Of a stretch of 64,000 nt of DNA, positions 52,771 to 63,119 are shown one piece after another. The DNA is from Xiphydria camelus. Lineage: Eukaryota > Arthropoda > Insecta > Hymenoptera > Xiphydriidae. How positions within the stretch are numbered: the first letter of the stretch is position 1; every line of letters begins with the position of its first letter. The notes below the pieces were generated by a model that saw nothing but the letters and a program-made list of their open reading frames with translations, searched no databases and was not told the DNA's origin. A program made the translations under genes and the position numbers. The stretch is from NCBI GenBank assembly GCA_963678675.1, contig OY783198.1, positions 16,921,276 to 16,985,275 on the forward strand, written 5' to 3'.

Positions 52771-52860
52771 TAGAGTTTTCTGTGTAAATATATAACGCCC
52801 CGGAGCTTGGCTCTACGCACGTGTTTTCGCGACACTATTTATCGCACTCGCGTACATAGG

Positions 52861-53586
52861 TTCTGTAATCCTCCGTAATGTAATTGTTGTTTAATTTTTC
52901 TTCGTACGCGTATAATTCTAACGTCGGGATTAGTACTTCGATTTCTTTCTCAGTAGTGTTAAATGTGTTTAAATATGCTTTGCCGTTATTATTCGATACT
53001 AGCGTTTCACCGAGATATATTCCGTCGCTTACTTTTATAATCGCGGTATGTATCCTTCTTTTAAATTCGTTGGTTTTAATCGAATGTAAATTGTTGAGAT
53101 TGCCCTTGCCGGTACAACAATAGTTTCTCCAGTCTCGAAAGGGACATTATGTCCTTTGATTTCCAAGCAATTCCCTGTATAGTTAATCTTAGCATCATTA
53201 TCTATAAACAAATCTGAGCCTAGTATACCGTCTTGTTTGATCGGGAAATCGTCCGGTACTAAATGAAAGATGGTATTGCAACCTAAGACATTTATCGAAA
53301 TTCGGCCTAAGGTCATCACCTTATGGGCCGTAATCCCGCTTAACTGGACGATGTCACTGTGATCTACTAAATTTGAGGCACTATTAACTCTGTGCTTTAA
53401 AAGATTAGGACCGGCTCCTGTGTCAAGCATTAGGATTACCGGGGGGCATAGATTTGCAGGGGCCACGCGAATTGTTGGAACTCGACTTTCTTGACTGAGG
53501 TTTACTGTTGATGATCGGATATTTGGTTTTGACTCTGTTGGATTGAGTGTATAGGACGCGTTTGTTTGTTTGAATTCGTTCCCCAT
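52861..53586 (-). pseudogene. Gypsy A protease and linker
   Basis: 53586-53035 holds an aspartic protease with DTGAGPNLL at the active site and a GILGSDLF flap-end block. Downstream, in a shifted frame to about 52884, it continues as the protease-RT linker (DGIYLGETLV, then KEIEVLIP) until the Gypsy B border. The rest of pol resumes at 40894. Confidence 0.82.
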
Positions 53587-53589
53587 GTA

Positions 53590-54772
53590 GCGCCCTGTAA
53601 TGGGGAACTGTTGGAGTTTCCCGTTTGAAATTGGTGCGTTTTATTAGCTCGTTGTTTCAAGAAGCATTTTTCTATCATATGATTAAATTTTCCGCAATAA
53701 TCACATTTTGTTTGAGGTCTCGTATTATTATTTTGATTATAATTTTGATTATTAATAATGCTTCTGCAGACGTTCGCTTTATGACCCGATTTTCCGCAGA
53801 ATTGACAGGTGTTTCGTTTGGGAAGTTTTTAGAACGTTGTCTACAGTTATTCGTATTGTGGTTAGTTCTTTTGCATATTTGACAAAACATTTGTACTTTA
53901 TTTTGTTGAAATAGCGATCGGCAATTATTTGCTGTATGACCTCTTCGATTACATATTTGGTAGATTTGAAATTCTGTTTGTACGATATTTATTTTTTGTG
54001 TTCGCGATCTACAAATATCCGCGGTGTGATTATGTTTATTACATAGTTGACATATTATATTGGTTCCCGTTTTTCTGAAGTTGTCTCTATTGTGAATCTG
54101 GCATTGATTGGCTGTGTGACCTTCTATGTTACATATTTGACATTTAATAATTTTGCTATTTGTTGCAGGAGTTATTTGGTCGTTTGAATTTTGTGGTCCT
54201 TTGTCTCGCATTTGTTCTACGCGTGTTAACTTTCGTTCGAGTTCTACTGCTTTAATTCGGGCGCTTTTTTGAGATTATCTACTTTTCCCATATTACATCT
54301 TATGTGTCTGGATTTAAACCGCGAATGAAATATTTTAGCAAAAGTCTCTGTTTACTTCTGCTCCGAAATTTTCGTCTGTTATACAATTTTCTATTCTGTG
54401 GCCGTCGGTAATTCTTTTAGCTAATTCCCTAACCCGATTTAGATATGTTATGACATTTTCATTGTGATACTGGCAAATGTCGCTCAATTCTCCGTAATAT
54501 TGATGAATTGTTTTTTCTGGAGCGTATATTTCCTCTAAAAATGTTGTTAATTGGTCGACTGATGTTAATGTTTGCCCTACACTACAGCGTTTCGCTTCGC
54601 CGATTAATTTTGTGAGAATTAATTTAACTAAGTCGGATTCCGATTCGCGTGGTAGCATATCTTACGCTTGCTCGCACGCTTCGAGGAAGTCGCCTAGGGG
54701 TATGATTTGTCCATTGAAGCGAGGTACAATTTCTATTGCGGTTTTCAGAGAAGTTTTTTGATTATTTGCCAT
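53590..54772 (-). pseudogene. Gypsy A gag with multiple zinc knuckles
   Basis: The start ATG at 54770-54772 opens a gag frame (MANNQKTSLKTAIEI) with a TAA at 54662-54664. The frame then continues (54658-54335) with LTKLIGEAK and YAPEKTIHQYYGEL blocks typical of gag. After a frameshift, 54211-53675 encodes at least four CCHC-type knuckles in a row (CQICNIEGHTANQC, CQLCNKHNHTADIC and others). It is degraded, so no Gag is made. Confidence 0.82.
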
Positions 54773-55220
54773 TGTATTTGAGTAATCTCAAGTGGCAGTA
54801 CTTGGGTGGTTTATACTTATTATGGAAGTTTCTAGAATGCTGTCACACTGAAATCTGCGGAAGTTCACGTAGGAGTTTGTGGAAGTTGTATTACTGGGAT
54901 TTTCCTTCTAGTTTGTCTTATGGGATTAGTCTCAGAATCTGACATAATATTTGCTCATTTGTGATTGATAAGTAATATTGATCATTGATATAATTTGTAA
55001 TAATATTTGTTTGTAATTTTTTGTTTTTCAACTGAGCAATTAATAATTAGTGGTAATTAGATTCGACTGGTCAGTTCGGATAGCACCAAGCTAAATTTTA
55101 GGAATTGAACCTAATATCCTTCACTCTACGCGAGCAAATGATCGGGACCTTCCATATAGCGGGAGTCGAACCCGCGATCTTTCTGACCAGACTCGGCCGA
55201 TGCACCAAAAAGGAGTTCGT
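54773..55220. other. Gypsy A leader with tRNA-like B-box
   Basis: The leader lies between the 5' LTR and gag. On the minus strand near 55200-55160 it reads CGGCCGAGTCTGG, then about 15 bases later GGGTTCGACTCCC. These resemble RNA polymerase III A and B boxes with a 5-bp T-stem (GCGGG/CCCGC). A second GGTTCAATTCC lies near 55105. The cloverleaf could not be completed. It may be a tRNA-derived (SINE-like) fragment or chance. Confidence 0.4.
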
Positions 55221-55876
55221 TGTCACGTCATGGACAACTCGCTAAACCACTAACTATTAACTCGGGACTGGAATGGGGAGTTGGGATACACACGCAAGTA
55301 TCTATATCTTAAGAGAACAATCAGACTTGCTCTCTTGACACACTTGCACGAGGGGGAAAGGGTTTGAGGTACCACCAGTCCAGAATCACTACTATTAGAA
55401 CTTTATTCGAATCACAAATAGAACGAACACGCGTGAATCGCGACAAAGTTTAACGTGTTGACAATTACTCCAAAGGAAAAAGTAAAAAAGCCCCTCCCGG
55501 TGTCCAGGGTTCTCTTTATATCTGCCGTTAGACTTCGTTCCGGGTGGGGATCCTTCCTGATGTTGAAAAGGGGAAGGAGAAGGAATGCGTTGAATCATGG
55601 AGGTATCTTCCTGTCAGCGGCTGGTCGGTGGCCACTTGGCGTCTTGTTTTTCGCTGGTGCATTTCCTTTAATGCTACGCGGGTGGCACGTGGAGGTTTTC
55701 GCGCCTTCACCTTGCGCGAGGGTTCGTGTTACTCGCGGTGCAGTTTTGGCTCGGTGCGGAGTCGGCGTTCCGGTCTTCGCAGCGGCCTTGTTCGTCGCTA
55801 TTCGATTTCCCTTATTCTATCGCTTTGTTCGCCACTGCGTTTTATTCCATGAAAACGGCTACGTCAGGACGTTACA
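55221..55876 (-). repeat. 5' LTR of Gypsy A
   Basis: On the minus strand it runs from TGTAACGTCC (55876) to CATGACGTGACA (55221), so the ends are TG...CA with an 8/9 match of terminal inverted bases. TATAAA (55515-55520) and AATAAA (55402-55407) stand in U3-R order on the same strand as gag. No second LTR was found because the 3' end of Gypsy A is truncated at 21.5 kb. Confidence 0.65.
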
Positions 55877-56145
55877 GATGAGATTCCCCAAAAGTTTCAA
55901 AACCGGACTGTCAAGCACTTCATGAAAATCTCCTAACCTACTCGTTGTGTAGTAACACTTAAATTTTAAGTTCTAAAAATTACTTACCATTATTCACAAA
56001 TTCACGATTTCGAGTTTAGGCGCTTCGATCACCTGAATTGACAGCTAGCGGGAAAACGGACGTTTCACACGTTTCGCTCTCACGCAGCACACTCTCCTGT
56101 AGCCAATTCTAACTTTCAAAGACTCGACCGTCGGCAAATACTGCC
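55877..56145. other. No gene recognised
   Basis: It resembles, loosely, the stretch near 13890-14050 (ACCATTATTC...CATTCACAATTTTGAG and a shared ACTGCCGAAGTCAAATT at 56147), which suggests an old dispersed repeat. Confidence 0.4.
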
Positions 56146-56177
56146 GAAGTCAAATTTCGAGGTATTGGCCATACCCG

Positions 56178-56428
56178 AGTCGAAATTTTGCCCCTATTTT
56201 GATGGCCAGAGCCTCTCCATTGAGTAGAAGCTAAGGCATCCAAAATAGGTTCTCGCTCTGTTATTTTGCTTCTACTTTGAAGCTTAAAATCAGACAAATT
56301 TCCACATTTTCCACTTTTAGCTTCAAAGTAGAAGCAAAATAACATAGAGCGAGAACCTACTTTGCATGCCTTAGCTTCTACTCAATGGAAAGGCTCTGGC
56401 CATCAAAATAGGGGCAAAATTTCAGACT
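56178..56428. repeat. Inverted repeat with 'gccccTATTTTGATGGCCAGAG' arms
   Basis: TTTTGCCCCTATTTTGATGG at 56189 and its inverse at about 56400 border arms of about 110 bp (CTTCTACTTTGAAGCTT at the inner side). Related direct units occur at 57010-57410. Confidence 0.75.
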
Positions 56429-56495
56429 CGGGCGGTCACCCATCTAACTACTGTCCGCAATTTTTGCTGCTTAACTTCGTTGATCGGTCGGTGTC
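56429..56495 (-). ncRNA. 5S rRNA-derived sequence (SINE head or pseudogene)
   Basis: The minus strand reads ACCGATCAACGAAGTTAAGC (approximately) and, after a diverged AAAAATTGCGGAC segment, AGTAGTTAGATGGGTGACCG. These correspond to the A-box/intermediate and C-box parts of the 5S rRNA internal promoter, correctly spaced. The 5' and 3' arms of 5S are missing and the middle is mutated, so it is a 5S pseudogene or the promoter of a 5S-derived SINE. Confidence 0.65.
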
Positions 56496-56499
56496 CTCG

Positions 56500-57000
56500 A
56501 GTCCTCATCTGCTGCACACTCCTGTGATATTAAATATTACTATTGGTGTTCATATGAAGTTTCACACATGTACAAATGTATGTTGCTTTTCCAGTCAATA
56601 AGAAAGAGCTCGAATAAATAAGATTTTATAATTGTATTATTCTTTTCTCAACATTTTTCTAAATTTATGATTATCTTTTGATAATTATTCTTCCATAAAC
56701 GCAAATTGATATTAATAAATAAATAATTATATGAATGTTTATTCATTCTACATTAATTAATTGTCTTCGATTTACTATAATAATCTGTGATGTTTAATAA
56801 ACAATATAAATAAACAATAAACAATATAATTTATAACTTGCTCAATATACTCTGGAGACTCGAAGTAAAATAATTTATTGATTTAATAATTGAACAAATT
56901 ACAATTTTTATCCATTTATTCACAATTACATTTTCAAGTCCCTATATGCAGGAGACCGAAATTTTTCTAAGTTTCGTTCATGTTGAAAATATTCTAAGTC
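56500..57000. other. AT-rich stretch, no gene
   Basis: Very AT-rich, with ATAAACAATATAA-type simple repeats near 56800-56830. Nothing else is seen. Confidence 0.5.
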
Positions 57001-57004
57001 CGAA

Positions 57005-57415
57005 ACTCTGACACAGTAACGGGGCTTTGGCCATCAAAATAGAAGCAAAATTTTAATTCGCAACGAGGCCCTATTTTGAATGCCATAGCTTCTACCCACT
57101 AGAGGTGCTGTGGCCATCAAAGTAGGGGCAAAATGTCGACTCGCGAGGAGACCCTATTTTCAATGCCACAGCTTCTACCCAGTTGAGGTGCTCTGGCCAT
57201 CAAAGTAGGGGCAAAATTGCGACTCGCGCGCGGAGACTATTTCAAATGCTATAGCTTCTATACCCAGTGAAGGGTCTCTGGCCATCAAAGCAAAACCATA
57301 TTTTACAGATATGTTCAAAAAGCATCAAAATAGGAGCTCGACGATCACATAGCATCAAAATAGGTTTGAAAAGTCGCTGTGGCCATCAAAATAGGGACAA
57401 AATTTCGACTCGGAT
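57005..57415. repeat. About 90-bp tandem repeats, four copies
   Basis: Units with TGGCCATCAAAGTAGGGGCA, then GACTCGCG..GAGACCCTATTTT and ATGCCATAGCTTCTACCCA start near 57020, 57109, 57194 and 57280, and end with diverged pieces. Same family as 56178-56428. Confidence 0.8.
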
Positions 57416-57439
57416 AGGTATAACTTTGATCGGTGCACC

Positions 57440-57680
57440 CGCGGACGTACACCCGGGCTCACGGAATCTGTCGCTGGTGACTTTTTTTAAATGTTATTTT
57501 TAAACGTACTAACCAATGATTAATCAATCCTCGTGCTTTCATTAACGAGAGTAGACGTCACCGTAGCTAATGAGGGCATGAGAATTAATTGTTCACTGGT
57601 TAGTACGTTTAAAAATAAGGTTTAAAAAAAGTCACCAGCGACAGATTCCGTGAGCACGGATGTATGTCCGTATTATACCG
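57440..57680. repeat. 230-bp palindromic MITE
   Basis: CTCACGGAATCTGTCGCTGG at about 57458 is inverted at about 57635-57655. The arms include AACGTACTAACCA(A/G)TGA and an AT-rich loop near 57540-57580. Confidence 0.75.
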
Positions 57681-58105
57681 TATGGTATAAATAATCTGAT
57701 AGTCGATAATATAGAGTCATGTCATTTCCTTCTTTTTTTTTAATATCACCATATGAAACGAGCAACTGAACATATACAATCGGCATGAAACCATAATATA
57801 TGTTACTCCATGGAAATAATTGCAGTACCGTAAAGTGACATAACTTTGACCGAAATTAAACTTCAAATATGAATATCTTTGCTTGGGCTTTAGCTCATTT
57901 GTTCGTTTAGTGGCCCACTTGGGGCTCAATACAACCCTTTAAATTTCACCATTAGGTTTTTTTTTCGCAAATTGTATAAAGCCATTTTTGTTTAAACCTT
58001 AGTGGTCAAAGTTAGGAACGATGGACATAACTTTGACCGACCTCTTAAAATAGACGTTATATAGTTAAAGCCTCTGTTCTATAACATTGACCGTCAGATT
58101 CGCTT
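57681..58105. other. No gene recognised
   Basis: ACATAACTTTGACCG occurs near 57838 and, in part, near 58023. Otherwise nothing. Confidence 0.4.
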
Positions 58106-59363
58106 TTAACCCTTAGCGGCCACACGCGGTAACTAGTTACCCCAGGCTCAGAAAAAATGAAATTAGAGATCTAAAACCTTTGAAATTGATACAAGAAACG
58201 ACATCTGCCGGTAGTAGACAAGTGTGAGATGTGATTCCATTACATGGGAAGCCGAAAAAACGCGTGGCGGCGCTTTGAGCATTCGTTTTCTCGGCGTGTG
58301 GTTACTAGTTACCCCAGTGTGTGGCCGTAACCGTTGCTCGGCACAGATATTATTTTTTTTTTTTCAAATCGACTTGTTTGTGGTGTCAATAGACAAAATA
58401 AAGGTAAGTTTTTGATATTCTAGTAAAAAAAAATTGTTCAATCCTAGTCGTTATGGAATCTTGTCTGTTCATGTGAAATAATTCAGTTTCATTTGTATAT
58501 GATATTGTTTATTGAATAAATCTAGTGTACGTTCATTGTAGGATAACACGTGGGTTCTAGGTTATAAAAATACGATGTATAAACTTAGTTTCATATATAT
58601 GAACAATTTTTAGTCTCAAATGCCCATAAATAAAAAAATTGACAAAATACTTTCCAAACAATTTTTTGACTAAAAAAGTTCCGCGTCTACATGTGAGAAT
58701 TGAAATAGATTTTTTTCGTTTGATTACTGCGTTTTGGCTTTTTTGTCATCTATTCCTGCGTAAGAATGTATACGTGTCCATGGGGATAGTATACTTTCTC
58801 TTTCGAATGAACGAATACAATAATATTCGTGTACACGTGGGGCGCGCGCGTATTCATTTAAACGCATGATATCTATATTTTTTCGAACACATTATTTTAT
58901 GTATAAATACATATTATCGTATAAAACACAAAAAAGGCAAATTTTATGATTTGTAATTTTTTTCATTTTTCCCTCCAGTAATTTTCCAAAATAAATATAC
59001 TTTTTGAATGATCGGCGGATACTGTTATTTTTTTATGGTAGTGGTATATGTTGTGCGTACAATCCTAAAAGTTTAGCCCTTAATATTGTAATATTGAAAA
59101 ATGGTGGAGTAATGAATTTTTTTCTGAAAAAAGCCATTTTTGCTGAATTTTCACATATATGACCAGTTTTTAGAACGCCATCTATAAATTGACCGATAAA
59201 AATTATTAGAAATGTGAAGAACTCTTCAACAAACATGAAACAATCGGTTAGAAGTCTTAAAACACCCATAAGTATTGTACAACTAGGTTTTTCAGCATGG
59301 GGTAATGAGTTACCCCATGTAGCCGCTATGCGGCCTGGCTGAGGTGTGGCCGCTAAGGGTTAA
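58106..59363. mobile_element. 1.26-kb TTAA-flanked element, piggyBac-type, no transposase
   Basis: TTAA at 58106-58109 and 59360-59363 flanks CCCTTAGCGGCCACAC and its exact inverse. Subterminal GTAACTAGTTACCCCA (58129) and, mirrored, GGGGTAATGAGTTACCCCA (about 59300) add a second palindromic motif. The interior is AT-rich and has only short frames without recognisable domains. Confidence 0.85.
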
Positions 59364-59700
59364 AAAATATTAGGTAGGTAGTAAAACAGTTTCCGCTTAT
59401 TTTAAAGCAAAACATCAGACAAAAAATTAAAAATAAATCATTTTATTCTTATAAATCTTAGGGGTAGGTACCTACCAAAACAGTGAAGTCTTAGTAATAA
59501 CAAATTAAATATAAAATAAACAAACAAACAAAAACTTTAAAGAATCAATGTAAAAAATTCTAAACATGTTTAAACAAAAATAAAACTTGAAAGAAATGGA
59601 CAATAAAGGGAAAATAATCATTCTATTTTTATTTGTAGCTTGTCAATATCTTTAAATAATAACCCGCATTAAGTATCAAGGGGTTTATTCAATTTAAAAA
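59364..59700. other. AT-rich stretch, no gene
   Basis: Adenine-rich simple sequence. No feature supported. Confidence 0.45.
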
Positions 59701-60052
59701 TACAGGGTACACGCAACAGAAGTGAAACTTCATGCGTAAATCCACGAAATACTAATATTGAAAAACAATATTAGAAAATAAAGGTAAGGTGAAAAAAAAA
59801 CAGAATAAAACATAATCATGCAGTCAAGAAGGTGACGAGAAGTTTTGCGTATGTTTATTTATTAATGATTATACCAATCGTCTGTTTATTTATTGATGAT
59901 TATACGCAAAACTTCTCGTCACCTTCTTGACTGCATGATTACATTTTATTCTGTTTTTTTCACCGTACCTTTATTTTTCTAATTTTGTTTTTCAATATTA
60001 GTATTTCGTGGATTTACGCATGAAGTTTCACTTCTGTTGCGTGTACCCTGTA
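59701..60052. mobile_element. 352-bp palindromic MITE, TA target
   Basis: TACAGGGTACACGCAACAGA at 59701 is mirrored at 60033-60052, and the arms are about 150 bp (GTGAAACTTCATGCGTAAAT, CAGTCAAGAAGGTGACGAGA). CAGGG ends next to TA fit a Tc1/mariner-type MITE. Confidence 0.8.
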
Positions 60053-60190
60053 CACGTTTTTGTTTTTTTTTGAGGTTACCAACGAAGTTTTATATATTTG
60101 TTGTGTGTACTCTTTACAATGTAATTTTTCATACGGTAATCCTCCAGTATCAATTACCGACATCTTATGTAGTTTTGATGCACAAACGCC

Positions 60191-60980
60191 TCACGGTTGT
60201 TGATGAAGCATTGTGTCCACAGATACTGGTACATTAATGACCTGTCCGTCAATTCCATATTGACCATGTTACATGTCTCAATCGACGAATCTGCATAAAG
60301 GGGATTCGTGGAAATATAAGTCGCTCTGATACCAAATCTAGTGGAGGTAAATGGTCGGGTATCGGTGGGTATTTGAAACCGTTGTAAGTGGCCATTGCAG
60401 GGATAGTATTCTTTTTGAGTGCTTGACGACAGGTGTAGCAGATTTGAATGATTTCCCCATCAATCCGAGGGAGAATTACGTTCAAAATATCCTCTTGTTC
60501 ACGAACGGAAATTTTTAAAGCGTCTTGAAACCATGACCTATCACAAATAAAGCACGTATGACCGAAAGAATTATTTATAAACTTTTTATTGAATTCCCTA
60601 TGAGCGATTTTATTTCGGTTATAATGACTATATGGCAAGTCCTGACATAAATTATGTTCACGTGGTCCTGATTCATTGCGTCGTAAATTGGATGGTCCTG
60701 GCTCGTCGCGGATATCATTGTCAACAAAAGCGGGTTGAACCGAAGATGAATTGTTAGGAGCTAAAATGTCATTTTCATTTTGCACATTATGATTTTCAGG
60801 TTCACTGGTTAATAACTGATCGTGGGAAATTTGATTCACTGTGTTTCTCAGTTGTTTTCGTAACCTACTCTCCTCGTGCGTTGGGCCCCAGACTTTTTCA
60901 CTTTTTTTTACACTGCTGTCATCCTTCTTACGTTGTCTTTCACGATATTCCTTACATTTCTGCGCATTTGATTTCGCCAT
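60191..60980 (-). pseudogene. Helitron-type protein, N-terminal part, frameshifted
   Basis: The 243-codon frame 60980-60249 starts with MAKSNAQKCKEYRERQR (a basic, REJ/helix-rich start). It contains a CFICDRSWF...CYTCRQALKK zinc-type pattern and ends in PPLDLVSERLIFPRIPFMQI, the start of the DUF6570-like region of insect Helitron replicase-helicases. A frameshift near 60265 follows, after which the family sequence (GQVINVPVSVDTM) resumes in another frame and stops at 60191-60193. The Rep and helicase domains are absent. The start codon lies 10 bases from the piggyBac element at 60991. Confidence 0.75.
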
Positions 60981-61304
60981 TATAAATTAATTAACCCTCG
61001 TACGTCCCTCGGGTCTATAATGACCCACAGCGTTCAATATCGATAAGTTATTATTATGCCTTTAGAGATAATCTTCTGAAATTTTTAGACATTGTTTCTT
61101 TCTTATAACGATACTTTTTCATGATGGAAATAAGCATGTAATTATGTAATTTTGTCGACTACAAAAAACTGCACGTACAAGGTCTTCGGGTCATATATGA
61201 CCCATACTGTAGAATGTTTTGTTATTTGTATTCAGGTACCATTTGCAGTCAATGTACCATTTTTCTTATATTATGCAGTTTCCAATGATTTCATAATACT
61301 TCAG

Positions 61305-61775
61305 TCAAATTTTATAAAGTGTACGTAGTTTGTTTGCTGAATGACCATGCATGTAGAGACGGAGTACGGACGTGGTTATTCCTGCTCTGCTCGGTTCTCC
61401 TGTAGGTATCTCTCCAAGTAGTGCGAGGAGTGTCTGTCTGATGGTATTAGCGTATATAATACCACCCATTACAATCGAAAGATCGAGAAATTTTTCAAAT
61501 TTATCTTTTGTAAGAGGACGCCATTTCTTCATATGAGAATTTTCAACCTGATGATTTTGAGTTTCATAACGATTCGTCTCCTCTATAATCCTTTCAAGCA
61601 GACGAGAATCAAAAAAATAATTGAAATAATCGATTGGACTATTTCCCGATATAAAGATTTTCGGATTTATTTCGGAGCTACCTTCGAAATCTTTGATTGA
61701 TGGGTAAAAATACGGGTACATGTACTTTTGGTTCGGATTCGCCACTAGTCCAAGCTTCATTTTCAGCCATTGCAT
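61305..61775 (-). pseudogene. piggyBac transposase, N-terminal core fragment
   Basis: A 156-codon frame with NSPIDYFNYFFDSRLLERII, then EETNRYE and the KWRPLTKDKFEKFLDLSIVMG block. This is the conserved start of the DDE_Tnp_1_7 domain of piggyBac transposases. Beyond it the sequence jumps to a short basic C-terminal-like segment (TTSVLRLYMHGHSANKLRTL) and stops. The catalytic aspartates and zinc ribbon are missing, so the element cannot move itself. An internal deletion is the likely cause. Confidence 0.8.
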
Positions 61776-61894
61776 TGTTGGATATACTACTGTATCAATA
61801 CAGCCGGAGCGTTGCGTTTGCGCGAACGAATTCGCAATACGCCACCTATAAGGCTTTTCGCGTATACCGTGTCATCATTCACCATATTGTATTC

Positions 61895-62270
61895 GCCATT
61901 TTGGATTTGAGACTAGACCGATTTGGACATCAGCATCGTAATGAGCGACCCCGAAAACCCTCCGAGTAACAAGTTTCGGGCCATAATCTTCAAATTTAAA
62001 AAATCTCTGGATTCATCATCCGCCATCTTGGATTTGAGAAAATAGACCAATTTGGATATCAGCATCGTAATGAGCGATCCAAAAAAACCCTGAGCAACAA
62101 GTTTCGGGCCATAATCTTCAAATTCTAAATATTTCTGGAATTCATCATCCGCCATATTGCATTCGCCATCTTGAGTTTGAGAATAGAGCGATTTTGATAT
62201 CAGCATCGTAATGAGCGACCCAAAAAAACCCCGAGTAACAAGTTTTGAGCGATAATCTTTCCTGCCACAT
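61895..62270. repeat. Three copies of the 'cgccat..ttggatttgag' repeat
   Basis: Units of about 125 bp, each with GATATCAGCATCGTAATGAG, CGACCC/CGATCC, and GAGCAACAAGTTTCGGGCCA. They lie inside the piggyBac element, next to the transposase remnant. Same family as 60-500 and 1480-1710. Confidence 0.8.
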
Positions 62271-62525
62271 TTTTTCCACTGGATCCAAAGTCGATTTTGC
62301 CCTGCGTCCGGGGTGGTCGATATATCGACCAGCAGTTAGCTCGGGGCCTCCAAATAGGAAATTATTGACTTTATTTATAAATTTTACGTTTAAAAAGTCG
62401 ATTTTAACTGAAATTTCCACGGGCTCTAAAGGTTAATATATACGAGTACATACATCCTACCCTTGGGTCATATATGACCCGAAGGACTTAAGTGTAAGTA
62501 TAAATGAGGGCCGTACGAGGGTTAA

Positions 62526-62833
62526 ATTAAATTTCACTCAAAAATAGAACAAAACAAAACAAATGAATATCACTTATAGCACACACATGAATGAAGACGC
62601 CATACTGGTCCCCAGTCAGCTGTAGGTATACGCAAGCGCCAAATTTATTCGGGGGACTAGTGAGGTCACCTAACTTACTAGGCTAACGTCCGCCGGTAAT
62701 GGTAACCGCGATGTTACCGATCCTACATTCCTCCCTTCCCTCTCCAAACGCTCGACCCATTCGGCACAGTGATGACTCATGGTGTCGGATTTTTGTCACA
62801 TTCCGGCAAAACCGATTCACGCCCAAAAGGCGC
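62526..62833. other. No gene recognised
   Basis: Nothing supported apart from short frames. Confidence 0.4.
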
Positions 62834-63037
62834 CTATAGAAGTTTCACTTCAATAATAGCATCTTTAGACACTACTGATATATCATCTGCTATAGGCCAA
62901 ATAAATTTGAATTTTTTATTTCGCATGAATTTTATTTCGAATTCGTGTCCCACGGAAATTATTTGGCCAACATAATATTTTGGTTGGTTATTTATAGTTC
63001 TTAAGGACACTACTACATAATCATCCGCCGGGCAAAG
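62834..63037 (-). pseudogene. C-terminal domain remnant of a transposon protein
   Basis: A 67-codon open stretch after a TAA at 63038-63040, with DDYVVVSLRT, then YYVGQIISVG and EFEIKFMR, ending in an ISVVSKDAIIEVKL stretch. I recognise this as the small beta-rich (SH3-like) C-terminal domain common in insect transposon-encoded proteins, but cannot name the family with certainty. There is no upstream coding part. Confidence 0.5.
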
Positions 63038-63119
63038 TTATCGGCACAAGTTGAGATTTTATGTTATATTCACATACTTTTAAAAATATTAAAAAATACA
63101 CGGCAGATTTGGTTTAAAG

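Larger units (their letters stand above)
40899..52856 (-). mobile_element. Gypsy B retrotransposon (contains a Polinton)
   Basis: Minus-strand gag-protease (52770-51157) and pol (51113-48792, ending at 42148-42321) lie between pieces of Gypsy A. TAGG at 40895-40898 and 52857-52860 and TG...CA borders suggest a 4-bp target duplication. No 5' LTR equal to the repeat-rich 3' region (40899-42130) precedes gag, where only about 86 bases are left. The 5' LTR is therefore lost or the boundary is wrong. The pol gene is split by the Polinton at 42322-48785. Confidence 0.6.
60991..62525 (-). mobile_element. 1.5-kb piggyBac element, defective
   Basis: TTAA at 60991-60994 and 62522-62525 flanks CCCTCGTACG and its exact inverse. 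Subterminal TATATGACCC/GGGTCATATATGACCC motifs lie near both ends (61193, 62467). It contains a truncated DDE_Tnp_1_7-type transposase frame (61305-61775) and three copies of the repeat family of 60-500. Confidence 0.9.

Noticed and set aside
55141..55260. A functional tRNA gene
   Set aside because: Only the T-arm and box-like words fit. No acceptor, D-arm or anticodon stem could be completed.
56429..56495. A functional 5S rRNA gene
   Set aside because: Only about 67 bases of the promoter region are recognisable and the middle is mutated.
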